64,000 bases of DNA, taken from the NCBI GenBank assembly GCA_000469685.2, contig LS997562.1, forward strand, positions 34,101,215 to 34,165,214, written 5' to 3'. Origin of the DNA: Haemonchus contortus (Eukaryota > Nematoda > Chromadorea > Rhabditida > Trichostrongylidae). The translations under genes were made by a program, and so were the position numbers. The stretch's first letter is position 1. The number at the start of each line of letters is the position of its first letter. Positions 1-13,100 of the stretch are shown piece by piece. Under the pieces are notes generated by a model. That model saw only the letters and a program-made list of their open reading frames with translations, did no database searches and was not told the DNA's origin.

Positions 1-33
1 TGCATGACAACCAAGCAGAAAAAGTATGGGCAT

Positions 34-2036
34 TCAGAACCAGCACTTAACCCACCGCTTAGCAAGACGATCGTCGTTGGTGTTGTCTGCTTTCTCTTCA
101 GTTTTCCGCTTGTTCTTCCTGTCTGTTAGCGGACATGCATCCGAATCTGTCCTATTCACGGTCGAGTTGGAAGACGATTCCTAAACCCAACAAGCTCATC
201 GAGACGGTGAATAAACGATTACCTACTTACCGAGTTATTCTTCTTCTGCTGGAGGGCATCCACAATCGCATGCCAGCTGAACATAAGCTGTTGAGGTGTT
301 TGAATCAATCCAAAACGTTGACTGAAATAGATGAAGTAATAATCCAAGGTGCTTCCTATTTGGATTTCAGGTGAGCAAATCAATAACGTACCATCTGAGA
401 TCTATGAGTAGTTTATTGAGAGATATATCAGATTCCGCCATGCCTAGTTCAATCTGCAAATTTCCACTTTTACTTTTTAGAAGTACTTGGAATTTGAAAA
501 GAAATATATTTCACGTGTATAAATAACAATCCTGCGAATCTAACTACCTCAGGGTCAAGCGTAGCGCGTAAATCCAGAGCCGTGACTAACAAGTATAAGG
601 GAGTAGTGTCAATAGAATCACAAACTTTACGTTTTCCGAGGGATTGACATGAAATTGGGGCGGCAAGCATTCAACACATGTGAGCAAAAATAGTGTAACT
701 ACTTGATGAATTCAATATAACATTAACGCGAAAAAAACTGAATGATCATCAACATTAGAATGAACAAACCATTCTTAGCACTCCATCAACAATAATAAAT
801 GTTCCAGATCGACCGATACCCGCAGAACAGTGTACTACACAAGGTGGGCCATCATCATCAGTACTCAGTACATTCTGCTCTAAAACACCCAGTTGCTTCA
901 AATAAGTACAATTTTGTATTGCAAGGAATGTCTTCATTGTAAAGTGGTGCTAAAATGTTAAAAGAAAGAGGTCTCAAATCATGGCCTTTTTCTAGGCTTA
1001 CTCGCCTAAAAAACTACCTTTTATATAAGAAAGCATATTCAGGAAGCATTTAGTTGAGGCAGGTACTCCGAAATCTGGCCATTCCGTATACTGAACGTGT
1101 AATATCTTACGCCGAGGACCTTAAAAAATAGGGAGTAAAGCTTTCGGAAAACTAGAAAACGACTCAGGAAGAGAAACTGCATAATATCTGACAAAAACAC
1201 AAACTCGAGAAACATATCTAACCATCTCCTTCCTTGTTCTTTTTCAAGTAAATCTGTCGTACTACAAAATTGTGATGCTGCTCTTCACTTTCAAGTTCCG
1301 CAGTGAAGTCGTCAAACTCCACTTCAGGTTCGTTCTTCGACGGGAAATAGACTGCACATCTGAAGAAGCACAGATGAGATTAGCTTTGAGAGCAATGCAG
1401 GAGGAAATTTGGCGACTCACTTGTGACGGCCGCTTTCCATAATCTTATTGAGCATGATAACTGCCGGCACGTTCTGCTCCCAAATCATCTGCCAAAAATC
1501 ATTGCAGGTGTTTTCAAGGGGTCCCTTAAGCAAAAAGTTAGAGGTGGGAATTGAAAATAGTCTTTACAACCTTACCTGAGCAAGTATATAGTTTCTGTGC
1601 GCTTGCTTAATCGAAACGGGAGAAGCGTTTATGTAGGAGTCATCCTCATTTGTACTTGAACCAAGCACAATGCGGCACTGATCGACTAGAAAACTGATGT
1701 ACGCAAGTATTTAAAGAGCCGGTTTTAGAGAGAATGAGTCAAGGCAGAAGAGCTCCTTCAATAGATCGATTCTCATTACAATAATAGAAAAGCTACTCAC
1801 ATGGAAGTACATCCACATAGCGATTCCGATCCATATTAAGTAAATTCTTGGCGATCTTGGTGGTCAATCCCCGACCTTCCACCTCCTTATATGAGTCAAC
1901 ATGCATTCTCTGGAACGGGAACGTTTTCTAACAATAAAGGACTCATTAATGATTCAATTACCATAAAAGTTTCCTCCCATGCCTTCGCACCACCACGTTG
2001 AGTTTGTTCATAGCCCTCGAGAAGGGAGGTCGACAT
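34..2036 (-). CDS. Non-receptor protein tyrosine phosphatase, PTPN1/PTPN2-like (complete, 10 exons)
   Basis: Removes phosphate from phosphotyrosine; classical PTP domain. Exons 5'->3': 2036-1962, 1927-1801, 1685-1576, 1524-1421, 1359-1223, 1119-1018, 879-770, 453-392, 321-231, 180-34. All splice phases agree, giving about 354 residues. Visible landmarks in order: NRYVDV substrate-loop region, GPLENTCNDFW, the WPDFGVP loop with general-acid Asp, the catalytic P-loop HCSAGIGRSG (Cys nucleophile, Arg), and the Q-loop QRFGLIQTPQQ. These match the order and spacing known for PTPN1/PTPN2. After the domain comes a short basic tail (about 48 residues) with no hydrophobic anchor, so cytosolic or nuclear location is inferred. 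The ATG at 2036 is the first in frame; the open frame further upstream lacks an ATG, and a TTTTCAG acceptor near 2104 could take a spliced leader. Nematodes have many PTP paralogues, so orthology is not fixed. Confidence 0.9.
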
Positions 2037-2099
2037 CGCAGCAATAGACACGAATCGAAACGTGATGACTGCAGCGATTAATGAAAAATACTTCAAATA

Positions 2100-4429
2100 T
2101 TTCTGAAAACGAACACTAAGCAGATGTATCTCGAGACCGATGAATCGATAATATCAATTTGGAAGCGTTGACAGTTCAAATATCATCACAGTGCTTTCAA
2201 AACTATAAAAGACATCGTGAATCAGTCAATCAATGAACATCTCAACTACTGCAGATCTCCCACACGCACTCAAAAGCGATTGGGTTTCCGAGAAACTCCG
2301 ATCAAAAAACGAGGAGGTATCCTACTTTAAACTGGACTGAACATTTGTAAACAAAGTTATCCTGATATTCAGCATAGAATATCGTTAATAACTAAGTTAT
2401 AAATCAGATTCAGAAGCATTATAGCCAAGCACCTGCTCATCGGAATCACGTCATAACAACTAAGGAAAAAACTGTTTATGCGGCTAAGCAATATTTGCTT
2501 GGCTAGGTACCGTTCTGGAGATGAAAGATAATGGAACCACCATAAGTTCAATGTAAAATGAATGTAAGAATCGTATTTTCTCCTCCTAATCTCCCAAAAA
2601 GCGGTGTTCAACAGAAAAATTGTTAGATCCACGAATCAGAACTACTTAGATAAGGGAAAATGGCAAGAGCAATTTCCACACTAAGGAAAGTTTGATAAAG
2701 ATCTTATTATTCAAGGAACGCTTAGAAAAACCTGTGAATAACAAAAAGCAGTCATATTTCGGCTATACCTACATGATCAATAAGACAAAGGGTGAAAGGA
2801 AAGTTTTAAACAGAGTATGAAAGAACCGGAATCGGCATTTTTTGTGCAACCATAAGAACTATCCATATTGAGCAACTCTTCTATTAAATTACCAAGTTTA
2901 TAAAGAAGTCTCTGACGTATGCTAATCGTGTGCTCGGACTTGTTATTCCATATTTTGCTTGCGAATCAATACGTAACATTGAATAAATACCCCCGCAATA
3001 CGTCATGCTACGTGTGCACGCCCAAGCCCCGATGCCTCATTAGTTTTGAAGCGTAGCCCTAGTTTTTTGAACGTCAGCGATGCGAATATCTAGCAAAACC
3101 TTTAAGATGAAGTTAACGAAGATGAATGACGAAGATAGCGAAGATGACATTTCGACCTAATCGGCATAACAGCTTATCATCATAATTTTGCTTATTGCAA
3201 AGATTGGGTCATTGAAAGATCGCACCCACCGAACAACGTGAAGGTAACTTAGCCGTCGCATATTTTTTGTAAACAATCAACAAAAGGTCTCTCCCATGGT
3301 TCACAAAAACTCCACCCACGCATGCGTCGAGCACGATTTACTCACGTGCACCAATTTTAAATAAAATTCGTTACAGTAAGATTCTCAGTAGCGATGGAGC
3401 GCACTATCTGAACTGGGGCGCTTACCCAAGTGAGTAAAAGGCCTTGAACAGCTATAGTTCTTCGGGCGTGGACTTCAATAGTGGATGTGGAATATTCTGA
3501 GCTCAGAAGGAATCAATGTGAAATGATGCGCTGGTGACATGAAAGGTTTATAGATTGATAGAAAGATTGGAGCCACAAGAGGGTCGCAGCAAAGCTGGAT
3601 TCAGCGAATTACAAGGCATTTTTGAAGTTCTACCAATTGTCGTATTCTCTGCAGCATTTGAGCCCCGACAGAACCAATCACTGCCGATATTGGCAGCCTT
3701 CGACATCTCCGAGCGATAAAAAAAGGATTTTGGTGTCAAGCACTGCCTGAAATACGATCTATCGCTGGGATGTTGGCGCTTGTTATTGTCCTAAAAAGCC
3801 TCCAAATGCAGCACTCCACTTAGTCGAACAACAGCTTGTTCACTACTAAATGTAACAACAGCAAGACCTAAGTGGTACGGCCTGCATAGCATGGCATATG
3901 TTGCAGGTGCCTATTGTTATCAATGGAACCGTGGTTTTCATGTAGATGCTCACAGTGTTGCTGCATTTCTGCTATTCTGCACTTATTCTGTACCTGTGTT
4001 TACTAGGCGTCTAGAGAGATCACAACCAAACCGCGGAAGTTTTTCTGAGGGTAAACGTTTGAGATGACCCAAGTTTCTGTATGAAGGCAGTCACTCGATA
4101 TCTATATGTATTTGTGGTTACGGAAAACGCCACGCCTTAGTAGAATTTCTTCGGAAGAAGGGGTTTCCCTGTTGTTTGCGACCAATAATACCGTTTTTTT
4201 TTGCCAAGGGCGGGAAACAAGGAATTGCCATGTAAAATGATCAAAACCGATAACGTTGAACCCTTGCTATTGGATGACAATCAAAGTCGAAATATTACAA
4301 AGATCTCTCAAATTCCCTGTACATACATAAATATTCATTTGTACAACAACTAATTAAAAGTAACAACAAGTAGTGAACAACATAACAACGGCATCAACTT
4401 TAGCCTGATACAGCTCAAGAGTCAGAACA
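2100..4429. other. Intergenic stretch, no gene recognised
   Basis: About 2.3 kb between the PTP start and the RRP7 stop, both on the minus strand. Short ORFs here (for example 2369-2632 and 3548-3739 on the minus strand) show no domain, no splice-compatible partners and no composition unlike the surroundings. It presumably holds the PTP promoter and the RRP7 3' end. Confidence 0.5.
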
Positions 4430-6486
4430 TCAGTCCGGATTGAACTTCCTTGCATTTTTTAGCAGCGCTATCCTCTTCTTATCTTGATTGAATTTTTCTC
4501 TCAATTCATTTAGTTCTGAAAGAAAAACTTCTTCTGCAGGGAATACAGCGGTTCTCCTGGTTAGTAGATTTTGAACAAATACACACTGATGTTGCCTAGC
4601 TTTGCAGCCCAATGGACTTATGTGGCAGGAAAAACTCAATTGTCCCTTATATGGAGAGCAATGTGGCAGGAAAAACTCAATTGTCCCTTCTATGGAGAGC
4701 TTTTACCAACTGGTTTCAACACGAAAAAGATCATCTATATCGAAATCAAACGTGTTCCCTAACCTTACAACCTCCTTTAGTCTAACATATGTGTAAGCAA
4801 CTGCACTCACTTTTAGTTTTTGTGTTCTTCTTATCGAATGAATAAAAAGCGATATCGACCTGAAACAATGATGCAATTAAGTAGATGAAGAAAAAGTAGC
4901 ATCTAACAATGAAAGAACTTCTTTAGTAAGTATAGTAAACCTACATGATTCTTCTTTTTCTTCAACCCACCCATGAAAGGTACTTCGTCCTTCTTCAGCT
5001 TCATAAGTTTACCAACCTAAAAAACGTTACTATTACCATTCTTCAACTTTCCAAGTCAAAAAGGAAAGGGATGAAAGAAGGATCTGTTACGGAGCAGATC
5101 AGAAAGCATAGCTATGGTTATCATCAAGACTCTGGACGGTGTTTGCGAATAACGAACAATGAAAAAGAAAGCAAAGCTTTAGAAGTTAAACAAAAGATAG
5201 AAGAAGGCTTGTAAACAACATCAGAACATATCCACTTGATTGTGAGGGAAAAAATGAAGAGAACAAAAAACAAAAAACAAACCCTCTTTGCAGCTTTTGT
5301 AACAGTAATCCAGCCCTCCTCATCTGGTTCAGTCAGCTTTCGTTTGGCCGCCTTCTTGGCCTAAGACAATAGTGCATTATCCAGTATTCAGAAAATAGTG
5401 CATTATCCGTAGAGGCAACAGCTCAAGGAACCTCCTGAATCTCCTCATCCTGTTTTTGGATGAAATCCATGGCCGTTTTTTGTATCTCCTCAGCAGATGG
5501 GAAAAGGCTGCGATAGAGAGCAACAGAATCTGAATAAAAACCGCGGCTCCTTTCAATTGAACTTCTATTTACTTTTGTCTAAATTTTTACTGATCAACAC
5601 CAAAAGCCCTTACTTTGTAGAACGGATGGTACCTCGGGGTCAACGAAATCGCATACCCGAAATGGTCCCACATCCTGACACTGTGAAAGCGCGATGCTAA
5701 CACCTTTCGGATCTTCAAATCGCACCGATAACGTTAGTTGTCCCTGAAATGCTGTTAGACAAGGGCGCTTCAAGAAACCCTACAAGATGAAAAGTGTGAA
5801 CCATACATGATTTAAAGAACCATCCAACGCATTGCTCCTTTGCTCTAGGACTTCAGTAATTGGCACTTGTACGAACTGCTTTAGAAAACCTTCAACGAAC
5901 CCCTGTAAATTTAGGTCAGTGGTGGGTAAACAATTAGAGAAACGACAACGATTGAACGCACCTTTGGCAGATAAGCTGGCACATTTCCAACAATAAGTGA
6001 GAATTCATTGGACTTATCCAGTTTCAGAAATAGCTGCCGAGGTGCTGGATAGCGCTCGCTGACAGAATAGCGAAGGTCTGAATAATATAATTAATTAATA
6101 TAACTTTCTTATAAAGGAAACTCCCGCAACAAAACTGTTGCAAGTGATTTACTCTGGAAAAACTGCCTTAACCCTTTGCTCTGTCTCTGTAAATTGCTGA
6201 ACGCGTCTAACACCCCAAAAAAGATTACCAGTTAGGCACCCACCGCATTTCCGAACGGTTACGTGTCATTATTCACGAAGTAATCAAGCTCATATAATAA
6301 ATTGTAGAGCTCTGAAGTGGAGCGCGCAAACCTCAACATACATCGTAATTCATCATTCTGAACTGAAGTAGTGGCAGAAGGTTGAGTGGAGGGCACTTTC
6401 ACTATTGATGACTTCCTCAATTTCTTCTTTAACCGCTTTCCTTTAACCTTTTGATCCAATCCGTTTACGAAACCATTTTTGACCAT
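4430..6486 (-). CDS. RRP7A: Ribosomal RNA-processing protein 7 (RRP7A homologue)
   Basis: Nucleolar factor for 40S/18S rRNA maturation (family knowledge). Exons: 6486-6263, 6196-6153, 6077-5962, 5902-5807, 5743-5614, 5529-5432, 5360-5283, 5016-4945, 4859-4811, 4515-4430; phases agree throughout and give about 330 residues. The C-terminal end reads LREKFNQDKKRIALLKNARK then FNPD, the RRP7 C-terminal signature, preceded by DEEGWITVTK, which also matches human RRP7A. The middle contains an RRM-like stretch (LIVGNVPAYLP and LTLSVRFEDPKGVSIAL). Residues 1-75 form a lysine-rich extension (KGKRLKKKLRKSS, then an ELYNLLYELDYF helix) that human RRP7A lacks. It is joined by a 44-nt exon; both joins have good splice sites but are the least certain part. 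A TTTGCAG acceptor sits 9 nt before the ATG. Confidence 0.85.
4619..4700. repeat. Tandem duplication of about 41 bp in an RRP7 intron
   Basis: Two adjacent copies of a unit beginning ATGTGGCAGGAAAAACTCAA differ by about one base. They lie between RRP7 exons 9 and 10. Two short overlapping forward ORFs here are produced by the duplication and are not genes. Confidence 0.85.
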
Positions 6487-6549
6487 GCTTCGTGGCTGCA
6501 AAACTTGCGATAAACATATGTATCTATATTTTCGAACACATTGTATCAA

Positions 6550-7170
6550 GAGCGGGTCACAATGAAAGGAACGAAAAAACGAATATGCAATATTGAGAGC
6601 CGAGCAGCATTGCCAATTTATCGCCTAAGCTATCCAGAAAAGGCTGAAGCGGTTCATGGGTAGTTCGATACCATCGATATGAATTCAGTGTTGCGAAATA
6701 GAGGTAAGAAATAACTTTTCGTGAGGTTATGAATTGAATCGCCTATCCACCAAAATACTTTTAAAACAAAATAGGATTACGGTAAACTGTTGGGCCAGTG
6801 CAGACGGCGCATTTTGATTTACGGAGGCACAGGCGAAAAGCTTCCCAAGTTTCAAAGATCGCTCCCGGGCATTGTGTGCTGAGGTGTATCGAGTCTTTAA
6901 TCATCTTGTCAACTGTAGTTCAAAGCATGGCGGGATGGATAAGGCGTCATTGGACCTCCTATTGGGTTTGGTTGTAGCTTCCTTTGCTCTTTTTCCCTTT
7001 ATTGCACCTGTGATCTAAAAGTCATTCTCTCACTTGCGTCATACTTCAACGCCATTACTTTGTTCTGTTTTTCTTTCTGTTGAATTGTTCTGATTTGTCT
7101 TGTGCGAGTTCGTCTTCTCAGAAGGTGGTCAGTAAAATATGATTAGAGACTGAAGTGGAAGTCAATTCAC
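6550..7170. promoter_or_regulatory. Divergent intergenic region between RRP7 and NUBP1
   Basis: About 0.7 kb separates the divergent start codons of RRP7 (6486, minus) and NUBP1 (7195, plus). No ORF of note. It must contain the promoters of both genes, but no specific element was recognised. The NUBP1 end carries a TTTGCAG acceptor (last base 7178) 16 nt before the ATG, a plausible spliced-leader site. Confidence 0.4.
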
Positions 7171-7194
7171 CTTTGCAGTGAAAGAGGATTATCT

Positions 7195-10100
7195 ATGGCG
7201 GATGTGCCGGTAAATGCAAATGCAGGCTGTCCAGGAGTGGGAAGTGAGGGAGCTGGAAAAGCCGCTGGATGTGCTGGCTGTCCGAACCAGGTTTGTGTTA
7301 TTTTTAAGAGTTTTCTCGCCCTATTCTCTACCTCGGCTCAAACCATGATGCAACGAAGCCTTTCGATTCTCTTACTATCGCACTAATTCAGTTTGCAAAT
7401 GAGACCCTCAAAGTTTTGCGCTGTAGACGTCACGCGCTATACAGATGTTTTGATGCGAAGAAATGCATTTCAGGGATCTTGTTCGATCGGTCAGCCACCA
7501 AAACCGGATGATGATATCAGACTCATTCAAGACCGATTTCGTCATGTCAAGCACAAGGTAACATTTTACATTCAGAGAGATCCCTTTATCGGTTTTTGAA
7601 GATGTATTTGGTTTTCGTTACCGTTATGAAATCCATCGTCCTTCGGCTTCGCTGCACTTCAACCTAAGTGAATCAGCATTGACAATCCCGATGTGGGGTA
7701 GTTTGGTGTTGCTGTAATTTCTTATAATATCATAGCGCTGAAGCATTTCATACTATGGCTCTTTCCAGATATTGATTCTCAGCGGCAAAGGAGGCGTTGG
7801 TAAAAGCACTGTTACTTCTAGCCTAGCGAGAGCATTAGCTGCTGATCCATCAAAGCAGGTAGGAAGAATCTGTCATCAGTAATTTAGCATTTAGTGTTGA
7901 TTGATTCTTGAAATATTAAGGTAGCTATTTTGGATGTTGATATCTGTGGACCTTCACAACCTCGGATGATGGGAGTTGAAGAGGAAGAAGTTCACGACAG
8001 TGCTGATGGGTGGACACCTGTTTCTGTCAAGGATAATCTTATGCTTATGAGCATTGCGTTTTTGTTGGGTTTGTTGTTTATAGGATTTCCTATGCAATCT
8101 CGTAAACTTAGTTTTCCCATCTGATTTTTGGAGAAATCCGACAGATAGACAGGAAATAGTTCCATTTTAGGGAACAAGAACGATGCTGTTATCTGGCGTG
8201 GCGCTCGTAAAAACGGTATGATCAAGCAGTTCCTCCGTGACGTTGATTGGGGAGAGGTGTGGATGAGTTGAAATCAATTAGAAATCTTTGCTATACTGGC
8301 GCCGTCTCATCAAGCATTCGCACGCTTCGACAAATGTCAGTTCCTAAAAGTGATTGGTCATCTTATAAATCATCTGTTTTATAGGTTGACTATCTGCTCA
8401 TTGACACGCCACCAGGTACATCCGATGAACACATTTCTTTGGTACAGTTCCTCTTGCAAGCAGGCAGTCTTGACGGTGCCATCATTGTCAGTACTCCACA
8501 AGAAGTCTCACTACTTGATGTCCGAAAAGAAGTGAGCACTCTCACATAATTTAGAATCTACGTCTGCTTTCATCATTAGCACTCTATTTTTGGCAGAAAC
8601 TCTGTATCAATGCCCTTCGAGCTTGTCTAACCTCTTTTGTTGGTCGGGAATCTTTTTTTGTTTAATTTTTCACGAATGAAAGCACCCATAGTGCGATATA
8701 CATTATGATTATGATTATGATTTATTATCGGAAATCAAAGGAAAGAACAGAAAGGCAAAAAAAAGGAACACAAACAAGTTTCCGATAAGCAGTAATCTTA
8801 ACTAACGGGGAACAACAAAGGGATCTGCGTGAAGAAGGTGGAATTTGGCTCGGGAGAGCAGTGGCCATCAACACTGCAAGCTCGTACAGGGCGACATATG
8901 TAGAACTCCGGATACCGTTTTAGTAGGTCCGCCAACCTGCCGAAACCAAAACCAGCACCGCAGAAGTCGAGGGGATAGTGTTGTGCACAAAACGTGAAAT
9001 CAACCACTCTCAAAATAAAAGTAGAAATAAAGTAACAGTTTTCTGATTCAGACAAAGTTATTAACACAACAGCAAATTTAATCGCTTCTCTGCCTGATAA
9101 GTTATAAACTCAACTCTCAATAACTTATCAGGCAGAGAAGCGATTAAATTTGCTGTTATGTTAATAATAGTTAGTTTGCTATTAAAGTTTCTTGCTCCTA
9201 AAACCAACCTTGAGACGCTAAAATATTCTTAACTTTCCTCCTAAATGAGCTGGGAGAGCTAGAGTAAACCACGGAGGGCGGTAACTCATTCCATAAACTA
9301 ATTATTCTTTGAGTGAAAGAATTCCGATATTCAGCAGTGAAAGTTTTTTCCCTCAGTAGTTTATAGCTATGACCTCTAGTACGCCCGATAGTAGCTGATT
9401 TGCGGAATAACGAATCGAAATCCAAATCCACCAGCCCAGTGGAAATCTTGTAAACAAAATCGTAATCATACAACTTTCTTCTCATCTCTAAGGAATTTTC
9501 GTTCAGATAGCCCAATCTTTGTTTATAAGAGACGTGGAAAATGCCTTTCCGAGCAAAAATACGCTCGGTGAATTTGGCCTGAACACCCTCAATAAGATCT
9601 ACCATGTTACGCGTGGAAGGACTCCATACCATAGGGCAGTATTCCAATATAGGGCGTACATAAGTAGAAAAAAGCTTAAACAGAGTTTTAATATTTCTTG
9701 TAGCGAAAGCACGCAAAATAAAATTTGCCCTGCATTGGGCTGAATTCACCACTTTATAAATGTAATCATTAAAACCTAACGAGCGATTATAGACAATGCC
9801 CAGGTCTCTGAGTGTGTCAGGCTCCTTCAGTTCGACACCATCAATAAAGAATTTAGCAGTGGGCTCATGAGAAGGTCCTAATCGCAGGACAACTGTTTTG
9901 TCCAGGGAAATGGTGAGTCCCCAGTTTTTGGCCCAAATTGATATGGCATCAAGGGCAAATTGTAGCAATAGGGGCTGATCCATGCAGTCAACCTTTACAT
10001 CATCCGCATACATCGAACAGTGTATACCGGGAGGGAGAGCATCAGGCAAATCGTTAATGTACAGAACAAACATCAGGGGACCCAGGCACGAGCCTTGGGG

Positions 10101-13100
10101 AACACCGCTGTCTGTACGGTACACGTAAGAACATGAGCCATTGACAACGACCCTTTGACACCTATCAAAAAGGAACGATTCAAGAAACTTCAGGAGGGAC
10201 CCCGTTATTCCAATCTGCTTTAGCTTAAACATCAAGAGATGTAAAGGGATAGAATCAAATGCTTTGGAAAAATCAATGTATGCGGCGAAGACAGATCTCT
10301 TTTTGTCCACGGCGTTCTGCCATGAAGGAATCGCGGAAAGAAGTGCAGAAGAGGTAGATTTACTTGGGAGGAATCCATGCTGACAACGAGATAGAAGCTG
10401 GTTAGATATGAGAAAATCTCTTATCTTTTCACACCCCATTCTTTCCATTATCTTACTGACTGAAGAGGTGAGACACACGGGCCTATAATTTCTAAAATCA
10501 CTTTTACTGCCTCTCTTATGTATTGGCCTCACCAAGCCCAATCGCCAGATCGCGGGTACCGTTCCTTTCAGAAGTATTCTGTTGAAAAGATGCGTGAGGG
10601 CAGGTCCAATACCTTCTGCAGCTTTATTGAGAAAAATGTAAGGTAGACCATCAGGTGACGTGGAACACCGAAGAGGAAGCTTTTTCAGAGTACGAAAAAC
10701 ATTTTCACAATGGAGATCCACCCAGTCTAGTGTTATTTGAGGTTTAGTCACATCGCACGGAGTAGGAATAGCGAGCTTCTTGTAAAACGTTTGGAAATAT
10801 TCAGCAAAAACATCAGCTTTCTCTTGGTCAAAAGAACACACCGACCCAGAGGAGTTTGTGATAGTCCCAATAGAAGAATATTCCTTCAGTCTGGCGTTAC
10901 AGTAACTCCAGAACCTTTTCACATTTTTAGAAGAAGCAATGTATTCTTCATATTTGAGACTGAGTTTCGCTAGTTTCTTTTTAAATAGGCGTGAGAGATA
11001 AAGGTAACGTGGGTTGTGTAAATGATTCCCATCTGTGGCTAATTGTCGAATTCGATCCTCCACCAGTTGCAAGTAGCGAGGAAGGCGAAAGGCTCGTTTT
11101 GTAACCTCTAAGACTGGGATAAATCTAGAAATGAGAGAGTGGCAAAAATTTGTGAAAACGAAGTAGCACTCATCAATGGTCTCAATAGAGTCAAAAACAC
11201 GATGCCAATCTACTGCAAGAAGGTGAAGACATATAGTTCTATAGTCGCCTCTAGCAAAATCTATTCTCGGTTTCGGAGCGGCCTCAATTGTATTACCTGC
11301 TAATGAGAAAGCTACCATAGAATGATCGGAGGTGGAGAAAGGAGCCTGAACCGAGGGGGTAGTTATGAGGGAGGGATTATTCGTAAGAACCAAGTCTAGA
11401 GTATTACGGCCACGGGTAGGGTGCGAGACTGTTTGGCTGAAATTGTGGCCCTGAATGAAGCGATAAAAGAGTGAACTCTGCCTACCAGGACACCCATTGC
11501 CCAGGCCCCCAGACGACTGAGACCACGATATATCAAAAAAGTTAAAATCGCCAAGAATAATGAGAGGAGTCTGATTTTGACATAACTCTTCGAGATAAAG
11601 AATGAACTCCTCGAAACTATCGTTTTTGCATGAGGGGCTACGGTAACAGAGAACAATAATGCATTCAGTATTATCGAAGGAAACTCTTACTGTAACGCAC
11701 TGCAGGAAGATAGAGAAATTAAGAGACGAAATGAGAGATGAGTTTATGTTTTCTCTGATGAGAGCAACCACCCCGCCCCCAGGGATATCCTCACCTCTAT
11801 CGCAGCGGTACACCACGTAGGGATGGTCAGCTGATAGAGTACCGTTATTTATTTTATCAGGTTTGCACCATGTCTCCGTCACGAAGAGGGCAGATGGGCT
11901 GTGCGCCAAAAGGTAGTGGAGATCGGGGAGCTTGTTGTTTACAGAGCGGGCATTAAATAGAAAACATTCACCGTGGGAAAAAACTGCAAGCCGATTAACT
12001 CGATCGTGTTGGTCAGATTGGGGAGCCTGGCCCTATGGGGAGATGTTTGGGGACCTGGAAGTGCCGCCGATGGATGCATCCATGGATCCTACCAAACTCC
12101 CTGATGAAGCTTTCGCTGACTCCGAAAAAGAGGTGGGACCTCGATGCGGCAGCTGTCTTGCATTCTTCAACTGGTGTATTTGGAGGTCTCTGACCACATA
12201 CTGAAGCTTTCCAACCTTCGCGTTGGCCAAACCTGCCTGTTTGCGTAAGCTTCGGTCCAATTCCAATTCCTCCACCGTATAATCTCTGCGAGCGTACGAA
12301 TGGACGAAACGCCTTGTTAGGCTCTGTCGCCCCGATTTCATGTGACGCAGTAGCCTGTCCTTCATAGCAGGTCAGGGAAGCTCAATTTTTATGATTCGGT
12401 CACGCCCACCTTGATTCCTCTGCTTCACGGGCGGGTGACGATGAGCCGTTATTCTTCCTCTTGAGAATTCCTCGATAAGCTCATCATCACCAGAGGAGAG
12501 AATCACCTCTCGCAGAGCTTCCTGATCGAATTTTTTCGTCGAATGTTCGTCAGCCTGTTCTCCTATTCCAACCCAGGTTATGCGCCTAAGTTTACCTTCG
12601 ATTTTGTCGCTATCGGCCTTCACTTTGACGAGGGTAGAGTAAAGAAGGTTTTGATCCAGTGGACTCGAATTCTGCAGGCTGGTTACACGCTCCTCCAATG
12701 CATCGAGGCGAGATATGATTTCGCTCTGACGCCGTGTAACCTCTTCAATACCATCAGTCAGTTTGGCTAGCGACGATGTTGGAGCCTTTTCGATTCGATC
12801 GGCAGAAGAGGCGAACTGTTCCAACATTATAGAGGCCCAGAGGGGGAGATCCTTGTCCTGGTCCCTATCCGCCGTCTTGCTCTGTGACCCACGAGCCATC
12901 GAGAATCAATATAGGCGAAAAGTTATCACAGAAGGCAGGAGAAAAGAAAGTTAACCCCGGAAGAAGCAAAGGATACAAGGAAGGCAAAACTATGAGGGCA
13001 ATATTCTTAAAAAATGAAACACAAATTTTTAAAATAAATACAAAAAAAGAACGAATAGGAAAAGGCAAAAATCACGGTAGAGAGAAGAATGGAAACACCG

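Larger units (their letters stand above)
8703..13100 (-). mobile_element. CR1/jockey-type non-LTR retrotransposon inside NUBP1 intron 6
   Basis: About 4.4 kb on the minus strand: 5' UTR (about 12900-13100), ORF1 (12899-12033), ORF2 (12032-9198), then a 3' UTR ending in an A/T-rich ATGATT-type short repeat near 8703-8725. Endonuclease plus reverse transcriptase without LTRs or a visible RNase H domain fits the CR1/jockey group; the clade is assigned by architecture only. The two open frames are long and barely mutated, so the insertion looks recent. The 5' boundary and target-site duplication could not be fixed by eye. Confidence 0.85.

Noticed and set aside
755..937. Treating the HCSAGIGRSG ORF start (TTG/ATG near 937) as the exon start
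   Set aside because: Phase analysis gives a TTTTAG acceptor before 879; only that join keeps the frame with the WPD exon.
1896..2096. Extending the PTP N-terminus to 2096
   Set aside because: The upstream start would be TTG; the first ATG is at 2036 and fits the exon.
9519..10973. Plus-strand ORFs inside the LINE
   Set aside because: Shadows of the minus-strand ORF2; no domains.
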